Notes: generated from the sequence alone by a model not told the origin. A stretch of DNA of 64,000 bases from Streptomyces aurantiacus (GCF_027107535.1 NZ_CP114283.1:248001-312000); one strand, 5' to 3'; numbered from the stretch's first letter, positions 8,658 through 17,218 are shown. Numbers and translations: made by a program.

Positions 8658-9100
8658 TACTCGATGACCAGTTCTTCGAAGACGATGGTCACGGTCTCGG
8701 TGAGCGGGGAGGCCTCGCCGGCCTTCAGGGCGCTGGCGTCGATCTTGCTGCACCAGGCGTTGCGCATGTTGTACCGCTTCACCGGGTTGTTCTGATAATC
8801 CATCATGATGATGGAGGCGTCCTTGCGGGCCGTGCTCATCTGCCCGGCGATCGAGTCGTTGATCCACGTCGTGAACGCCGGTGACTGGGTCATTCCGCGC
8901 ACCACGGTGCACTGACCGTCCTTCTGCACACCCGGCATGAGGCTGACCTCGGGCTTGCCCTGCGCCGAGTTCGACAGGTGCTTGATGACGTCCTGCTCGA
9001 TGGTGAGGCCGTTGACCTCCGCGAGGTACTCGACCATCACGCCGTCGATCTGGAGGCCGAAATTGTGTGAAGTGAGGCTGTCACCCGGCTGGAGACTCAT
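8657..9100 (-). CDS. CIS main inner-tube protein (gp19/Hcp-like)
   Basis: This 147-aa protein is a typical main tube subunit of CIS particles (SHNFGLQIDGVMVEYLAEVNGL; later MMDYQNNPVKRYNMRNAWCSKID; C-terminal SPLTETVTIVFEELVIE). Hexamers stack into the rigid tube that the sheath expels. It directly follows the sheath gene (66 bp apart), the usual order for the two most abundant structural proteins. The ATG at 9100 has a short purine-rich segment (AGAACAG) about 6 bases upstream. The paralogue at 3609-4034 is more divergent and probably starts the tube. Confidence 0.92.
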   Translation of the reverse strand: MSLQPGDSLTSHNFGLQIDGVMVEYLAEVNGLTIEQDVIKHLSNSAQGKPEVSLMPGVQKDGQCTVVRGMTQSPAFTTWINDSIAGQMSTARKDASIIMMDYQNNPVKRYNMRNAWCSKIDASALKAGEASPLTETVTIVFEELVIE

Positions 9101-9166
9101 CTGTTCTCTGTCCTTCTGAGGGGTCGTGACAATGGCTTACGAGGCAAAGGCGCAGGCGGGCCGGGC

Positions 9167-10744
9167 CTACTCCTCGAGCTCTCCGCTGCCGCTGGAGAAC
9201 TGGGCCAGCCGGAAGATCACGAACTCGGCGGGCTTGACCGGCGCGATGCCGATCTCGCAGATGACCCGGCCGAGGTCGACCGACTCCGGGGGGTTGGTCT
9301 CCTCGTTGCACTTGACGTAGTAGGCCTCTTCCGGCCGCTGGCCGAAGAGGGCGCCGCTGCGCCACTCGTTGACGAGGAACGACGAGACGTTGCGCCGGAT
9401 CCTGGCCCACAGGTTGTGGTCGTTCGGCTCGAACACCACCCACTGGGTGCCGAGCAGGATCGACTCCTCCAGGTAGTTGAAGTACCGGCGGATGTTGAGG
9501 TAGCGCCAGGCCGGGTCGGAGGACATGGTGCGGGCGCCCCAGACGCGGATGCCGCGGCCCGGGAAGGCGCGGATGCAGTTGACGCCGATGGGGTTGAGCA
9601 GGTCCTGCTCGCCGCGGGTGATCTGGAGCTCCAGGTCCACCGCGCCGCGTACGACCTCGTTGGCGGGCGCCTTGTGCACACCGCGCTCGAAGTCGTTGCG
9701 GGCCCAGATGCCGGCGACGTGGCCGCTCGGCGGGATCACACGGGACTGGCCGGTCGCCGGGTCGAAGACCTTGACCCAGGGGTAGTACAGGGCCGCGTAC
9801 TTGGAGTCGTAGCCCGCGGTCTCCTGGCGCCAGACCCGGATCTGACGGGCGTTCAGGCCGGGCGGCGGGTCGATGATGGCGACCCGGTCGCCCATCAGCT
9901 CGCAGTGCGCGATCAGACCGAGCTGGACCGCCTTCACGGCCTCCAGGTCGATCGCGCCGCGCTGGTAGGCGGCCATCAGGTCGGGGACGGCGACCATGGA
10001 GATCTCGTCGACGGCCTCCAGGCCGCCGAAGCCGGTGCGGTCGGCCGAGTCACCGAGGTAGTGGGCCGGGCCGGGGTGGGCGTCGCTCGTCTCCGACGGG
10101 GCGACGGGGGCGGGGGCCGCGGGGGCCGCCAGCGCCACGGTCTGGTTCTCGGGCCGCGCCAACTGGGCCGCGGGCGCGGACTCCTGGACGGTGATGAGCT
10201 TGGAGCGCTCCTTCACCTGCGTGACGACGTAGTTGCGGCCGCCCTTCTTGGCGGTCACGTCGAACGTCTCGACGGGCTTGTCGCCGTCCTTGACGATCAG
10301 CTTGAAGCGCTCGGCGGGGCCCTCGCCCTCGGGGTCGGCGACCTCGACGCTGAGCGAGCCGCCCGCGACGGCGGTGACGCTGAAGGTGCCGAGCTGCTTC
10401 GGCTCGCCCGCCGGGAGCGCGGCCGGGGCGGCGGAACCGGAGACGGCGGCCGGGGCGGCGGCGCCTGCCGCGCCCTCGGCGGTGCCGCCGACCCGCACGA
10501 CGTACGCGGCGCTGCCGCCGTTGTTGAAGAACCCGTACACGGAGTGCGCGAGGTAGTAGCCGTCGGTGAAGTCGCCGAAGGCCGCGACGTACTGGGACCA
10601 GTTGGTCACCAGGGTCGGCTCGTTCAGCGGACCGGCCGGCGCGAGCCCGACGAAGGCCGCCACCGATGTGCCCACCCCCTCGATGGGACGCGAGCCGCTG
10701 GCCACCTCCTCGACGTATACGCCGGGTGACAGGTAGGACGGCAT
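9167..10744 (-). CDS. CIS contractile sheath protein
   Basis: The 525-aa protein starts with the sheath signature YLSPGVYVEEVASGSRPIEGVGTSVAAFVG cut here only by its family boundaries: SPGVYVEEV at residues 5-13 and IEGVGTSVAAFVG at about 20-32. It ends with the conserved C-terminal arm (RSGALFGQRPEEAYYVKCNE, then GIAPVKPAEFVIFRL). Residues about 85-215 form an Ala/Pro-rich insertion domain, as in many actinobacterial sheaths. The sheath is the energy-storing outer cylinder. It is the first gene of the minus-strand operon, with a GAGGAG ribosome-binding site before the ATG at 10744 and a 444-bp divergent promoter region upstream. Confidence 0.95.
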   Translation of the reverse strand: MPSYLSPGVYVEEVASGSRPIEGVGTSVAAFVGLAPAGPLNEPTLVTNWSQYVAAFGDFTDGYYLAHSVYGFFNNGGSAAYVVRVGGTAEGAAGAAAPAAVSGSAAPAALPAGEPKQLGTFSVTAVAGGSLSVEVADPEGEGPAERFKLIVKDGDKPVETFDVTAKKGGRNYVVTQVKERSKLITVQESAPAAQLARPENQTVALAAPAAPAPVAPSETSDAHPGPAHYLGDSADRTGFGGLEAVDEISMVAVPDLMAAYQRGAIDLEAVKAVQLGLIAHCELMGDRVAIIDPPPGLNARQIRVWRQETAGYDSKYAALYYPWVKVFDPATGQSRVIPPSGHVAGIWARNDFERGVHKAPANEVVRGAVDLELQITRGEQDLLNPIGVNCIRAFPGRGIRVWGARTMSSDPAWRYLNIRRYFNYLEESILLGTQWVVFEPNDHNLWARIRRNVSSFLVNEWRSGALFGQRPEEAYYVKCNEETNPPESVDLGRVICEIGIAPVKPAEFVIFRLAQFSSGSGELEE

Positions 10745-11188
10745 GCTCTGCTCTCCTCGGGGTACGAGACAGGTCTTCTCTCACCCTCACGCGCGAAGCG
10801 CGTCCATTGAAACGTCCTGGGGGGCCTGATCGAGGGCAGCTCCGTTGCCCCGAGGGGCAATGCGGCGGGCCTCGGTGTCCTCTCGCCCGCAGGCACTGCC
10901 CTCGGCGATGCCCTTACGGCTCTCCCCGTACCCGGTGCGCTCCGGTACCGCCGGGGTGCCGACCACGGCGACGACAGCTCGGAGGGCGACCTCTTCGGTG
11001 AGGAGGCTCAGCTTCCCGGACCGACGTCCGGAGGCGGACGGGCGGCCCCGCGGTGAACACCTCCTGAGCACGGGCCCTTCGGACGCCATGGGTCCGCGAC
11101 AACGAGGTCGGCGCACGGGGCCCCTTCGGGCACGGGGTGTGCACTGTCTCCTCCTGACCGGGCTTTCCCCTCCCGCTAGCGTCCTGAC
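10745..11188. promoter_or_regulatory. Divergent regulatory region between the sheath operon and the lectin-type membrane gene
   Basis: This 444-bp stretch has no convincing gene. It separates the minus-strand CIS structural operon from the plus-strand membrane genes. It must hold the sheath promoter (not recognised) and, at its right end, a candidate leaderless promoter for the 11189 gene. A block around 11120-11150 (containing ttcgggcacgggg) resembles the block upstream of the second paralogue near 12629-12650, so an older duplication may have extended beyond the now-identical coding part. Confidence 0.55.
11154..11182 (+). promoter_or_regulatory. Candidate leaderless promoter of the lectin-type gene
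   Basis: CTGACC at 11154-11159 and TAGCGT at 11177-11182 are 17 bp apart and resemble -35 and -10 boxes of the main sigma factor. The -10 ends 6 bp before the GTG at 11189, so the transcript probably starts at or next to the start codon. The same arrangement precedes the second paralogue. No Shine-Dalgarno sequence fits between the -10 and the GTG. Confidence 0.5.
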
Positions 11189-11944
11189 GTGAGCCTTTGG
11201 ACCTCCCTGGAACCCGCCTCCGCGACTGTGGACCCGGGTGGCAGTACGACCGTGCGGTTGCGTGTGCGCAATACCGGTGATGTGGTCGATGAGTACCGCT
11301 TCGAGGCGGTCGGTGATCTGGCGCCGTGGACTGTCGTGGAGCCGCAGTCGCTCCGGTTGTATCCGGGGACGACGGGGTCGGTGGAGTTGTCGTTCGCGCC
11401 GCCTCGTACGCCGGATGCGACGGCGGGTCCGAATCCGTATGCGGTGCGGATCACGCCGACGGAGCATCCGGAGGCGGTGACGGTTCCCGAGGGGAACTTG
11501 ACGATCACGCCGTTCACGGAGGTGCGGGCGGAGTTGGTTCCGCCGACGGTGAAGGGCAGGTTCCGGGGGCGGCCGAAGCTGGCTGTGGACAACCTCGGGA
11601 ACACGAAGGTGACTGCGTCGGTCGGTGGCAGTGACAACGGCGATCAGCTTTCGTACGACATCCATCCGAGCAATGTGCAGATCGAGCCGGGTCGGGCGGC
11701 GTTCGTGAAGGCGACGCTGAAGCCGCGGCAGATCATCTGGTTCGGGTCGAAGGAGGAGCGGCCGTACACGCTGGCCGTGCAGCGGTCGGGGGTCACTCCG
11801 CTGGATGTCGAGGGCACGTATGTGCAGCGGGGTTTCCTGCCACGCTGGCTCGCGACCTTCCTGGGCGTCTTCATGGCACTGGCGATCACGTTCGTGATGC
11901 TGTGGATCGCCTACAAGCCCCAAGTCCGCAGCCAGGCCAAGGAG
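11189..11944 (+). repeat. Perfect 756-bp direct repeat, copy 1
   Basis: This block is identical, as far as I can read, to 12695-13450 (offset 1506 bp). It starts exactly at the GTG and ends at codon 252, just after the transmembrane helix. Outside it the two genes diverge abruptly. Its third-position usage is G/T-richer than the C-rich codons of both downstream tails. Confidence 0.95.
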
Positions 11945-12604
11945 TTCCAGGAAGCCGGCGTCAGCACCCTGCCGCCCGAGGCGTCTCCGTCGGCGCCGGT
12001 GGCGTCACCCTCGGTGCCGAAGCAGGATGTCGAGCCGGTCCCGTCCGCTCCGGCGGACAAAGGCGGCGACGGCGGCGCGCCGGCGTCCCCGTCGGCCGAG
12101 GAGAAGCCCAAGAACGAGGTGCCCACGGGCAATGTCCTCCTCCGCAACCTGTCCACCGGGCGGTGTGCCGACCTCCCCGGCGAGGGTGAGGGCAAGAAGG
12201 ACGGCCGGGTCCAGCAGTTCTCCTGCAAGCAGACCGCCGACGACAACCAGCTCTGGAACCTGGAAGTGAAGATCCCGAAGGGAGGGCCCGGAGGAGAGGC
12301 CGATCTCTTCCAGATCCGCAACACCAAGGACCAACTGTGCATGGACCTGCCGAACTTCGGAGCCAACCCCATTCACACACGCGTCACGGAGTTCACCTGT
12401 AACGGCACGAAGGCCGACAACCAGTTGTGGTGGCTGGAAAAGCAGGAGAGCGGCGCCTACTGGCTCCGCAACTTCGCGAGCAACGGCGCGTGCCTCGAAG
12501 TCGCGGGCAACAATGACATCCGCGACGAAGTAACCCTGATGCTCTTCAACTGCACCGTCACCGATGACCAGGAGTGGCAGATCGTCCAGCCTTCCCAGGG
12601 CTGA
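11189..12604 (+). CDS. Membrane-anchored protein with ricin-type lectin C-terminus (CIS locus)
   Basis: This 471-aa protein has two predicted beta-sandwich domains (residues 1-110, similar to NEW3/CARDB-type domains, and about 111-215) and one transmembrane helix (about 220-242, LATFLGVFMALAITFVMLWI). A Pro/Ser/Ala linker (about 253-315) follows, then a ricin-type beta-trefoil lectin domain with three QxW-type motifs (DNQLWNLE, DNQLWWLE, DQEWQIV). There is no signal peptide, so an N-in/C-out topology with the lectin outside is likely but not proven. Residues 1-252 are encoded by DNA identical to the next gene. A membrane protein linking cytoplasmic CIS particles to the envelope (CisA) is known in S. 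coelicolor; this gene has a similar general plan, but homology was not tested. Confidence 0.85.
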   Translation: MSLWTSLEPASATVDPGGSTTVRLRVRNTGDVVDEYRFEAVGDLAPWTVVEPQSLRLYPGTTGSVELSFAPPRTPDATAGPNPYAVRITPTEHPEAVTVPEGNLTITPFTEVRAELVPPTVKGRFRGRPKLAVDNLGNTKVTASVGGSDNGDQLSYDIHPSNVQIEPGRAAFVKATLKPRQIIWFGSKEERPYTLAVQRSGVTPLDVEGTYVQRGFLPRWLATFLGVFMALAITFVMLWIAYKPQVRSQAKEFQEAGVSTLPPEASPSAPVASPSVPKQDVEPVPSAPADKGGDGGAPASPSAEEKPKNEVPTGNVLLRNLSTGRCADLPGEGEGKKDGRVQQFSCKQTADDNQLWNLEVKIPKGGPGGEADLFQIRNTKDQLCMDLPNFGANPIHTRVTEFTCNGTKADNQLWWLEKQESGAYWLRNFASNGACLEVAGNNDIRDEVTLMLFNCTVTDDQEWQIVQPSQG

Positions 12605-12658
12605 GAGGCGGGGCAGCGGGCCGCGCCTCTTCGGGCACGGGTCGTGCCCCGGGGCTTC

Positions 12659-12688
12659 CTGACCCGGGCCAGGCCCGGCAAGTAGCGT
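12659..12688 (+). promoter_or_regulatory. Candidate leaderless promoter of the ChW-type gene
   Basis: CTGACC at 12659-12664 and TAGCGT at 12683-12688 (18-bp spacing) precede the GTG at 12695 by 6 bp, matching the layout before the 11189 gene although most surrounding bases differ. Conservation of only these boxes within diverged upstream DNA supports a promoter role. Confidence 0.5.
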
Positions 12689-12694
12689 CCGAGG

Positions 12695-13450
12695 GTGAGC
12701 CTTTGGACCTCCCTGGAACCCGCCTCCGCGACTGTGGACCCGGGTGGCAGTACGACCGTGCGGTTGCGTGTGCGCAATACCGGTGATGTGGTCGATGAGT
12801 ACCGCTTCGAGGCGGTCGGTGATCTGGCGCCGTGGACTGTCGTGGAGCCGCAGTCGCTCCGGTTGTATCCGGGGACGACGGGGTCGGTGGAGTTGTCGTT
12901 CGCGCCGCCTCGTACGCCGGATGCGACGGCGGGTCCGAATCCGTATGCGGTGCGGATCACGCCGACGGAGCATCCGGAGGCGGTGACGGTTCCCGAGGGG
13001 AACTTGACGATCACGCCGTTCACGGAGGTGCGGGCGGAGTTGGTTCCGCCGACGGTGAAGGGCAGGTTCCGGGGGCGGCCGAAGCTGGCTGTGGACAACC
13101 TCGGGAACACGAAGGTGACTGCGTCGGTCGGTGGCAGTGACAACGGCGATCAGCTTTCGTACGACATCCATCCGAGCAATGTGCAGATCGAGCCGGGTCG
13201 GGCGGCGTTCGTGAAGGCGACGCTGAAGCCGCGGCAGATCATCTGGTTCGGGTCGAAGGAGGAGCGGCCGTACACGCTGGCCGTGCAGCGGTCGGGGGTC
13301 ACTCCGCTGGATGTCGAGGGCACGTATGTGCAGCGGGGTTTCCTGCCACGCTGGCTCGCGACCTTCCTGGGCGTCTTCATGGCACTGGCGATCACGTTCG
13401 TGATGCTGTGGATCGCCTACAAGCCCCAAGTCCGCAGCCAGGCCAAGGAG
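12695..13450 (+). repeat. Perfect 756-bp direct repeat, copy 2
   Basis: Identical to 11189-11944. Identity begins at the GTG and ends at the codons for AKE. The following bases differ (cagctccagg here, ttccaggaag in copy 1), although a short QEAG remnant is shared. The exact match suggests recent duplication or gene conversion. Confidence 0.95.
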
Positions 13451-14125
13451 CAGCTCCAGGAAGCCGGCATCAGTACGTTGCCGCCGGCCAGCCCTTCGGT
13501 GTCGCCGCCCGCCCCGCCCACGCCCACCGCCCCCGCCACGACACCCACGCCCGTCGCGGAGGCGCCGCCCGCGGGCGGCGGCGGATCGGGCGGTGGTGGC
13601 TCGGAGAAGGAGAAGAAGACCCCGGAGCGGACCGCGGCGACCGCCGTCCAGCAGCTGGCCGCGCAGGACCCGGGCGGGCGGCACATCTGCTACCGGGCCT
13701 TCGTCGCCGACAAGGGCTGGACGGACGCGGTGTGCGACGGCGAAACGGCCGGCTCGGTGGGCCAGAACAAGTCGCTCAAGGCCCTCAACATCGCGGTGTC
13801 AGGCACCAAGGGCACGGCCGGTGTCGCCTTCATCCACAACCCCGGGTCGACGAACGGCCAGGGCTACTACAACAAGGTGCCCTGGTCGGGCGTGCCCGAC
13901 GGCATCGACAACTACATCGGCAGCACCAAGAAGGACGCCCAGAACATGCTGGGCTTCACCATCAACGTCGACGAAGGCGGCGGCCCGGTCTGCCAGACCG
14001 CCCACGTCCACAACGAGGGCTGGCACGGCATGGGCTGCGACAAGCCCGGCGAGGGCGAGAACTTCATCTTCGGCGGCACCCTCACCAACGACCTCTGGCT
14101 GGAAGCAGTCAAGTTCACAGTCTGA
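12695..14125 (+). CDS. Membrane-anchored protein with ChW-type C-terminus (CIS locus)
   Basis: This 476-aa paralogue shares residues 1-252 (two beta-sandwich domains plus transmembrane helix) exactly with the preceding protein. It then has its own Pro/Ala/Thr linker (about 260-310, with GGGGSGGGGS) and two ChW-like modules. The first is ICYRAFVADKGWTDAVCDGE, then AGSVGQNKSLKALNIAV; the second is CQTAHVHNEGWHGMGCDKPG, then LEAVKFTV. ChW repeats occur in clostridial and actinobacterial surface proteins and probably bind ligands or surfaces. Stop at 14125, convergent with the AAA+ gene. Similar Streptomyces genes are sometimes called 'hydrolytic protein', but I see no catalytic motif. Confidence 0.85.
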   Translation: MSLWTSLEPASATVDPGGSTTVRLRVRNTGDVVDEYRFEAVGDLAPWTVVEPQSLRLYPGTTGSVELSFAPPRTPDATAGPNPYAVRITPTEHPEAVTVPEGNLTITPFTEVRAELVPPTVKGRFRGRPKLAVDNLGNTKVTASVGGSDNGDQLSYDIHPSNVQIEPGRAAFVKATLKPRQIIWFGSKEERPYTLAVQRSGVTPLDVEGTYVQRGFLPRWLATFLGVFMALAITFVMLWIAYKPQVRSQAKEQLQEAGISTLPPASPSVSPPAPPTPTAPATTPTPVAEAPPAGGGGSGGGGSEKEKKTPERTAATAVQQLAAQDPGGRHICYRAFVADKGWTDAVCDGETAGSVGQNKSLKALNIAVSGTKGTAGVAFIHNPGSTNGQGYYNKVPWSGVPDGIDNYIGSTKKDAQNMLGFTINVDEGGGPVCQTAHVHNEGWHGMGCDKPGEGENFIFGGTLTNDLWLEAVKFTV

Positions 14126-14165
14126 CCAACCCCCCGGCCTTGGAAGACGCGTCCAGGCACAGTCT

Positions 14166-14227
14166 TTTAGGGGGCGCGGGGAACGGCGCAATCCTTTAAG
14201 GGGCGCGGGGAACTGCGCGACCAGCCC
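14166..14227. repeat. Two adjacent copies of the ggggcgcggggaactgcgc intergenic element
   Basis: The convergent gap after the ChW gene has two adjacent copies (14166-14189 and 14195-14227) of a short GC-rich element that recurs at 25811-25845 and several times in 54562-54808. These elements are common in Streptomyces intergenic regions; they could act in termination, but no strong hairpin plus T-run is visible here. Confidence 0.7.
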
Positions 14228-14278
14228 CACCCAACCCGCAGCCAAGAAGCACACGGCACCCAGAACAGGGGAAGGCGG

Positions 14279-16348
14279 CTACCAGCCACCTTCCCCCGGT
14301 ACCAGCCGCCCCGCCTTCCGATACTCCCGCCGAGCCCCCTCCAGCAGATCCCCGGTCGTGACCGTCCCCCCACGCCCGGCAGCGGCATACGCGGCGGTGA
14401 CGACCGCACTCCGAATGGACCCCCCGGCCAGCTCGAAGTCACGCGCGGCCGCCTCCGGTTCGATCCCCTCGGCACACGGAACGTGGGCAAGGCTGTGCCG
14501 CCACAGCGCCCGCCGCTGCTCGGCGTCCGGGAACGGGAAGTCGACCACCAGGTCCAGCCGCCGGGTGAACGCCTCGTCGATGTTGGCCCGCAGGTTGGTA
14601 GTGAGCAGGGCGATGCCGTCGAAGGACTCCAGGCGCTGGAGCAGGTACGCGCTCTCCATGTTGGCGTGCTTGTCGTGGGAGTCCTTGACCTCCGAACGCT
14701 TGCCGAAGACCGCGTCGGCCTCGTCGAAGAGCAGCACGGCGTCGGTGCGGTCGGCCTCGGTGAAGATCCGTTCGAGGTTCTTCTCGGTCTCGCCCACGTA
14801 CTTGTCGACGATCGAGGAGAGCTGCACGACGTAGAGGTCCAGGCCGAGTTCGGCGGCGACGACCTCGGCCGACAGGGTCTTGCCGGTACCGGACTCGCCC
14901 GCGAAGAGCCCGAGGACGCCGTGGCCCCGGCCGCCTCCGGCGCTGAGCCGCCAGTCGCCGAGCACCCGGTCGCGGTGGCGGGCGCGCAGGGCGAGTTCGT
15001 GCAGCTGGGCGAGGGGCCTGTCCGGCAGGACGAGGTCGTCCCAGCCGACGTCGGGCCGGATCCGGCGGGCGTGCTGCTCCAGACCGGAGGCGGACTGCTG
15101 CCGGGCGGCCAGCCGGAGGTGGGCGGCGGTCACCGGCGTGCCGTCGAACGTGGCGAGGTCCATGGCCGCGCGGGCGGCCCGTTCGATCCGGTCGCCGCCG
15201 AGCCGGTACGGGGCGACGGTGACGGCCAGGTCGAAACCCGGACCGTCCGCGCCGGTGCCGAGCGCGGCCGCCCAGGTGTCCACGGCACCCGCCCGCCCCC
15301 GGGGCGCGTCGAGGACCAGCGGGTCGTGGTCGCACCACTGGGGGTCGTACGGCCGGGGCCCGGTGAACAGCACGGGTACGCCGGCCGCCGACAGTGCCCG
15401 CAGGAGCGGGCCCGGCTTCTCCGGCAGCGGGGACACGACGATCGCACGGTCGCGCAGCCGCGCTTCGCGCAGCAGGCGGGGGAGGAGGTCGGCGAGCAGT
15501 TCGGGGAGTGTCTCGCCGACCGCCACGGGCGAGAAGTGCAGCGCCTCGATGCCGGCCGCGCGCAGGGCGCCCGCCGCGCACACGAGCCCGTCGCCCTCAC
15601 GCTGCTCGCGCAGATAGACGGTGACAGGAGCCGCGGTCAGCCGGTCGGCCAGCTTGGCGGTGAACTCCCCCTCCAGCGTGGACGCCGACGTGGACGCGGA
15701 GGTGGGCAGGTCGAGCGGATGGACGTACCCGGCGAGCGCCGCGTCCTGTGTGTCGTCGCCGAGCAGATGGGCGACGAGCCGGTCGGGCACGCGCAACGAC
15801 CGGCTGAGGAAGGGCCGTTCGGTCTCCTCGACGGTCAGCAGTCCGAGCGCGGTCAGGGGCGCCGAGGGATGCAGCCGGGCCCGCGCCTCACCGAGGTGCG
15901 CGGGCAGCCCGCACAGGTCGAGCGCCAGCCCGGTGGTGGCCAGCCGTCTGCTGATGTCGTCGTTGAGGTACCCGTACAGCGGCTCGAAGGAGCGGTCCAG
16001 GTCGGGGGCGAGGGCGATGAGCAGGATGCGGGTGTCCAGTTCGGTGAGCCCGAGGCGTACCGCGAGCCGCACCAGCCGGTCGCCCGGACCGGCCTCCGCG
16101 TCTTCAGCGTTCCCGCCCGCCGCCGCGCCCCCGGGTTCGGCCGTGTCCTCGAACACGGAGGTCCACGATGTCGTCGTGGGTCCCAGAAGAGGCCGTACTG
16201 CCTCTTCGGAGAGGTACAGCCCGCGCAGCGGATCGTCCGCGGTGGGGTCGCCGGCGCTGCGTTCCGCAACCAACTCGGCGACGCGGGCGCGCAGTCGGGC
16301 GAGGCGGGTGAGGATCGTGTCGGCGGTGCGGGAGGCGTGAGTGGTCAC
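14279..16348 (-). CDS. CIS AAA+ ATPase
   Basis: The 689-aa protein has a winged-helix-like N-terminal half and a C-terminal AAA+ module. Walker A is FAGESGTGKT (around residue 480), Walker B is VLLFDEADAVFGKR (about 535-548), followed by sensor elements (LLTTNLRANIDEAFTRRLD). ATPases of this kind (Afp15/Pvc15-like) are found in almost all CIS loci and are thought to help particle assembly or cargo loading rather than sheath recycling. The ATG at 16348 overlaps the stop of the DUF4255 gene by 4 bp (ATGA), so the two form one transcript. It converges with the ChW membrane gene. Confidence 0.92.
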   Translation of the reverse strand: MTTHASRTADTILTRLARLRARVAELVAERSAGDPTADDPLRGLYLSEEAVRPLLGPTTTSWTSVFEDTAEPGGAAAGGNAEDAEAGPGDRLVRLAVRLGLTELDTRILLIALAPDLDRSFEPLYGYLNDDISRRLATTGLALDLCGLPAHLGEARARLHPSAPLTALGLLTVEETERPFLSRSLRVPDRLVAHLLGDDTQDAALAGYVHPLDLPTSASTSASTLEGEFTAKLADRLTAAPVTVYLREQREGDGLVCAAGALRAAGIEALHFSPVAVGETLPELLADLLPRLLREARLRDRAIVVSPLPEKPGPLLRALSAAGVPVLFTGPRPYDPQWCDHDPLVLDAPRGRAGAVDTWAAALGTGADGPGFDLAVTVAPYRLGGDRIERAARAAMDLATFDGTPVTAAHLRLAARQQSASGLEQHARRIRPDVGWDDLVLPDRPLAQLHELALRARHRDRVLGDWRLSAGGGRGHGVLGLFAGESGTGKTLSAEVVAAELGLDLYVVQLSSIVDKYVGETEKNLERIFTEADRTDAVLLFDEADAVFGKRSEVKDSHDKHANMESAYLLQRLESFDGIALLTTNLRANIDEAFTRRLDLVVDFPFPDAEQRRALWRHSLAHVPCAEGIEPEAAARDFELAGGSIRSAVVTAAYAAAGRGGTVTTGDLLEGARREYRKAGRLVPGEGGW

Positions 16349-17013
16349 TGCTGCTGTTCTCCGGGCTGCCGTTCTCCGGTGTCCGGCGCGGTGTCCGGCC
16401 GCCGTGGCCGGTGGCTGCGCTCCTGCGAGCCCTCCAGCGTGCCGTCCATGCCGCGTACGCGGACCGCGCCCTCCGTGACCGGGGGGCCGACGTCGTACTC
16501 GGGGAAGGCCGGGAAGGGTGCGGTGACCACGAGGTCGAGCGACGGCTTGAGTTCGCCGCCCAGGGCCGACCAGATCTCGGCCATGGAACGGGACTCGGTG
16601 TGCAGCCCGGCCACCGTGAGCGGGACGGACAGGCCCATCGCGCCGAGGGCGCCCGGCAGTTCTTCCGGTGCGAGCAGTTCGCGGGGCAGCATGGTCGCCA
16701 ACACCGCGGAGAGCAGCCGGTGTTCGTCCTGGGGCTGCTTGGTCCAGGCGGTGACCAGGTACGACAGCCGGAACCAGCGGGGCGGCTGACGGCGGCGTAC
16801 GACGATGTCGCGCTCGTCGCGGACGGTGACCTGGCCGCGCTGGCGCCGGTTGACGTCCTCACGGATGTCGTACAAGTAGGCGTTGACGGCCGGGGCGTTG
16901 CGCCGGGCCGCCCAGTCGCGGGTCGGGGCCTCGAAGGCGATCTCGATGCCGGAACCGGCCAGGGCGCCACCCCCGAGCAGCCGCTTGAGGACCTCGTCCA
17001 CCTCGTGGATCAC
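16345..17013 (-). CDS. CIS cap/terminator protein (DUF4255, Pvc16-like N-terminus)
   Basis: The 222-aa protein begins IHEVDEVLKRLLGGGALAG, characteristic of DUF4255/Pvc16 N-terminal domain proteins, which cap the distal end of the CIS sheath and tube. The centre (PAVNAYLYDIREDVNRR and FRLSYLVTAWTKQPQDEHRL) matches the family; the last 25 residues are polar and disordered. The GTG at 17013 has GGGAG 8-12 bases upstream. A longer frame from 17256 would add an Asp/Ser/Arg-rich leader encoded partly by a simple repeat, so it was rejected. First gene of a two-gene operon with the AAA+ ATPase. Confidence 0.9.
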   Translation of the reverse strand: MIHEVDEVLKRLLGGGALAGSGIEIAFEAPTRDWAARRNAPAVNAYLYDIREDVNRRQRGQVTVRDERDIVVRRRQPPRWFRLSYLVTAWTKQPQDEHRLLSAVLATMLPRELLAPEELPGALGAMGLSVPLTVAGLHTESRSMAEIWSALGGELKPSLDLVVTAPFPAFPEYDVGPPVTEGAVRVRGMDGTLEGSQERSHRPRRPDTAPDTGERQPGEQQQ

Positions 17014-17218
17014 CGTCGTGCTCCCGCCCTGCCGTGCTGTGCCCTGCGCCGCCGTACCGTGCCGAGAAGCGCCGCGCCCCCACCGGCACCGGCAATCGCT
17101 GTCGCTGTCGCTGTCGCAACCGATCGTGCCCTGCGGAGCCCTCGCCTCCGCAGGCACGCCGGGGACGACCGCTGGGCAGACCGTGCTGCCCACGCTTCCG
17201 TTTCGATTGCCCGTTCGG

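Noticed and set aside
12005..13684. Long minus-strand frames across the two repeat genes, with identical parts
   Set aside because: They repeat because the plus-strand genes contain a 756-bp identical block. The translations are Arg/His/Pro-rich and typical of antisense frames in high-GC DNA.
17098..17118. A coding extension of the DUF4255 gene through tgtcgc repeats
   Set aside because: The extra residues are a low-complexity Asp/Ser run from a simple repeat, and a better start with a Shine-Dalgarno site exists at 17013.
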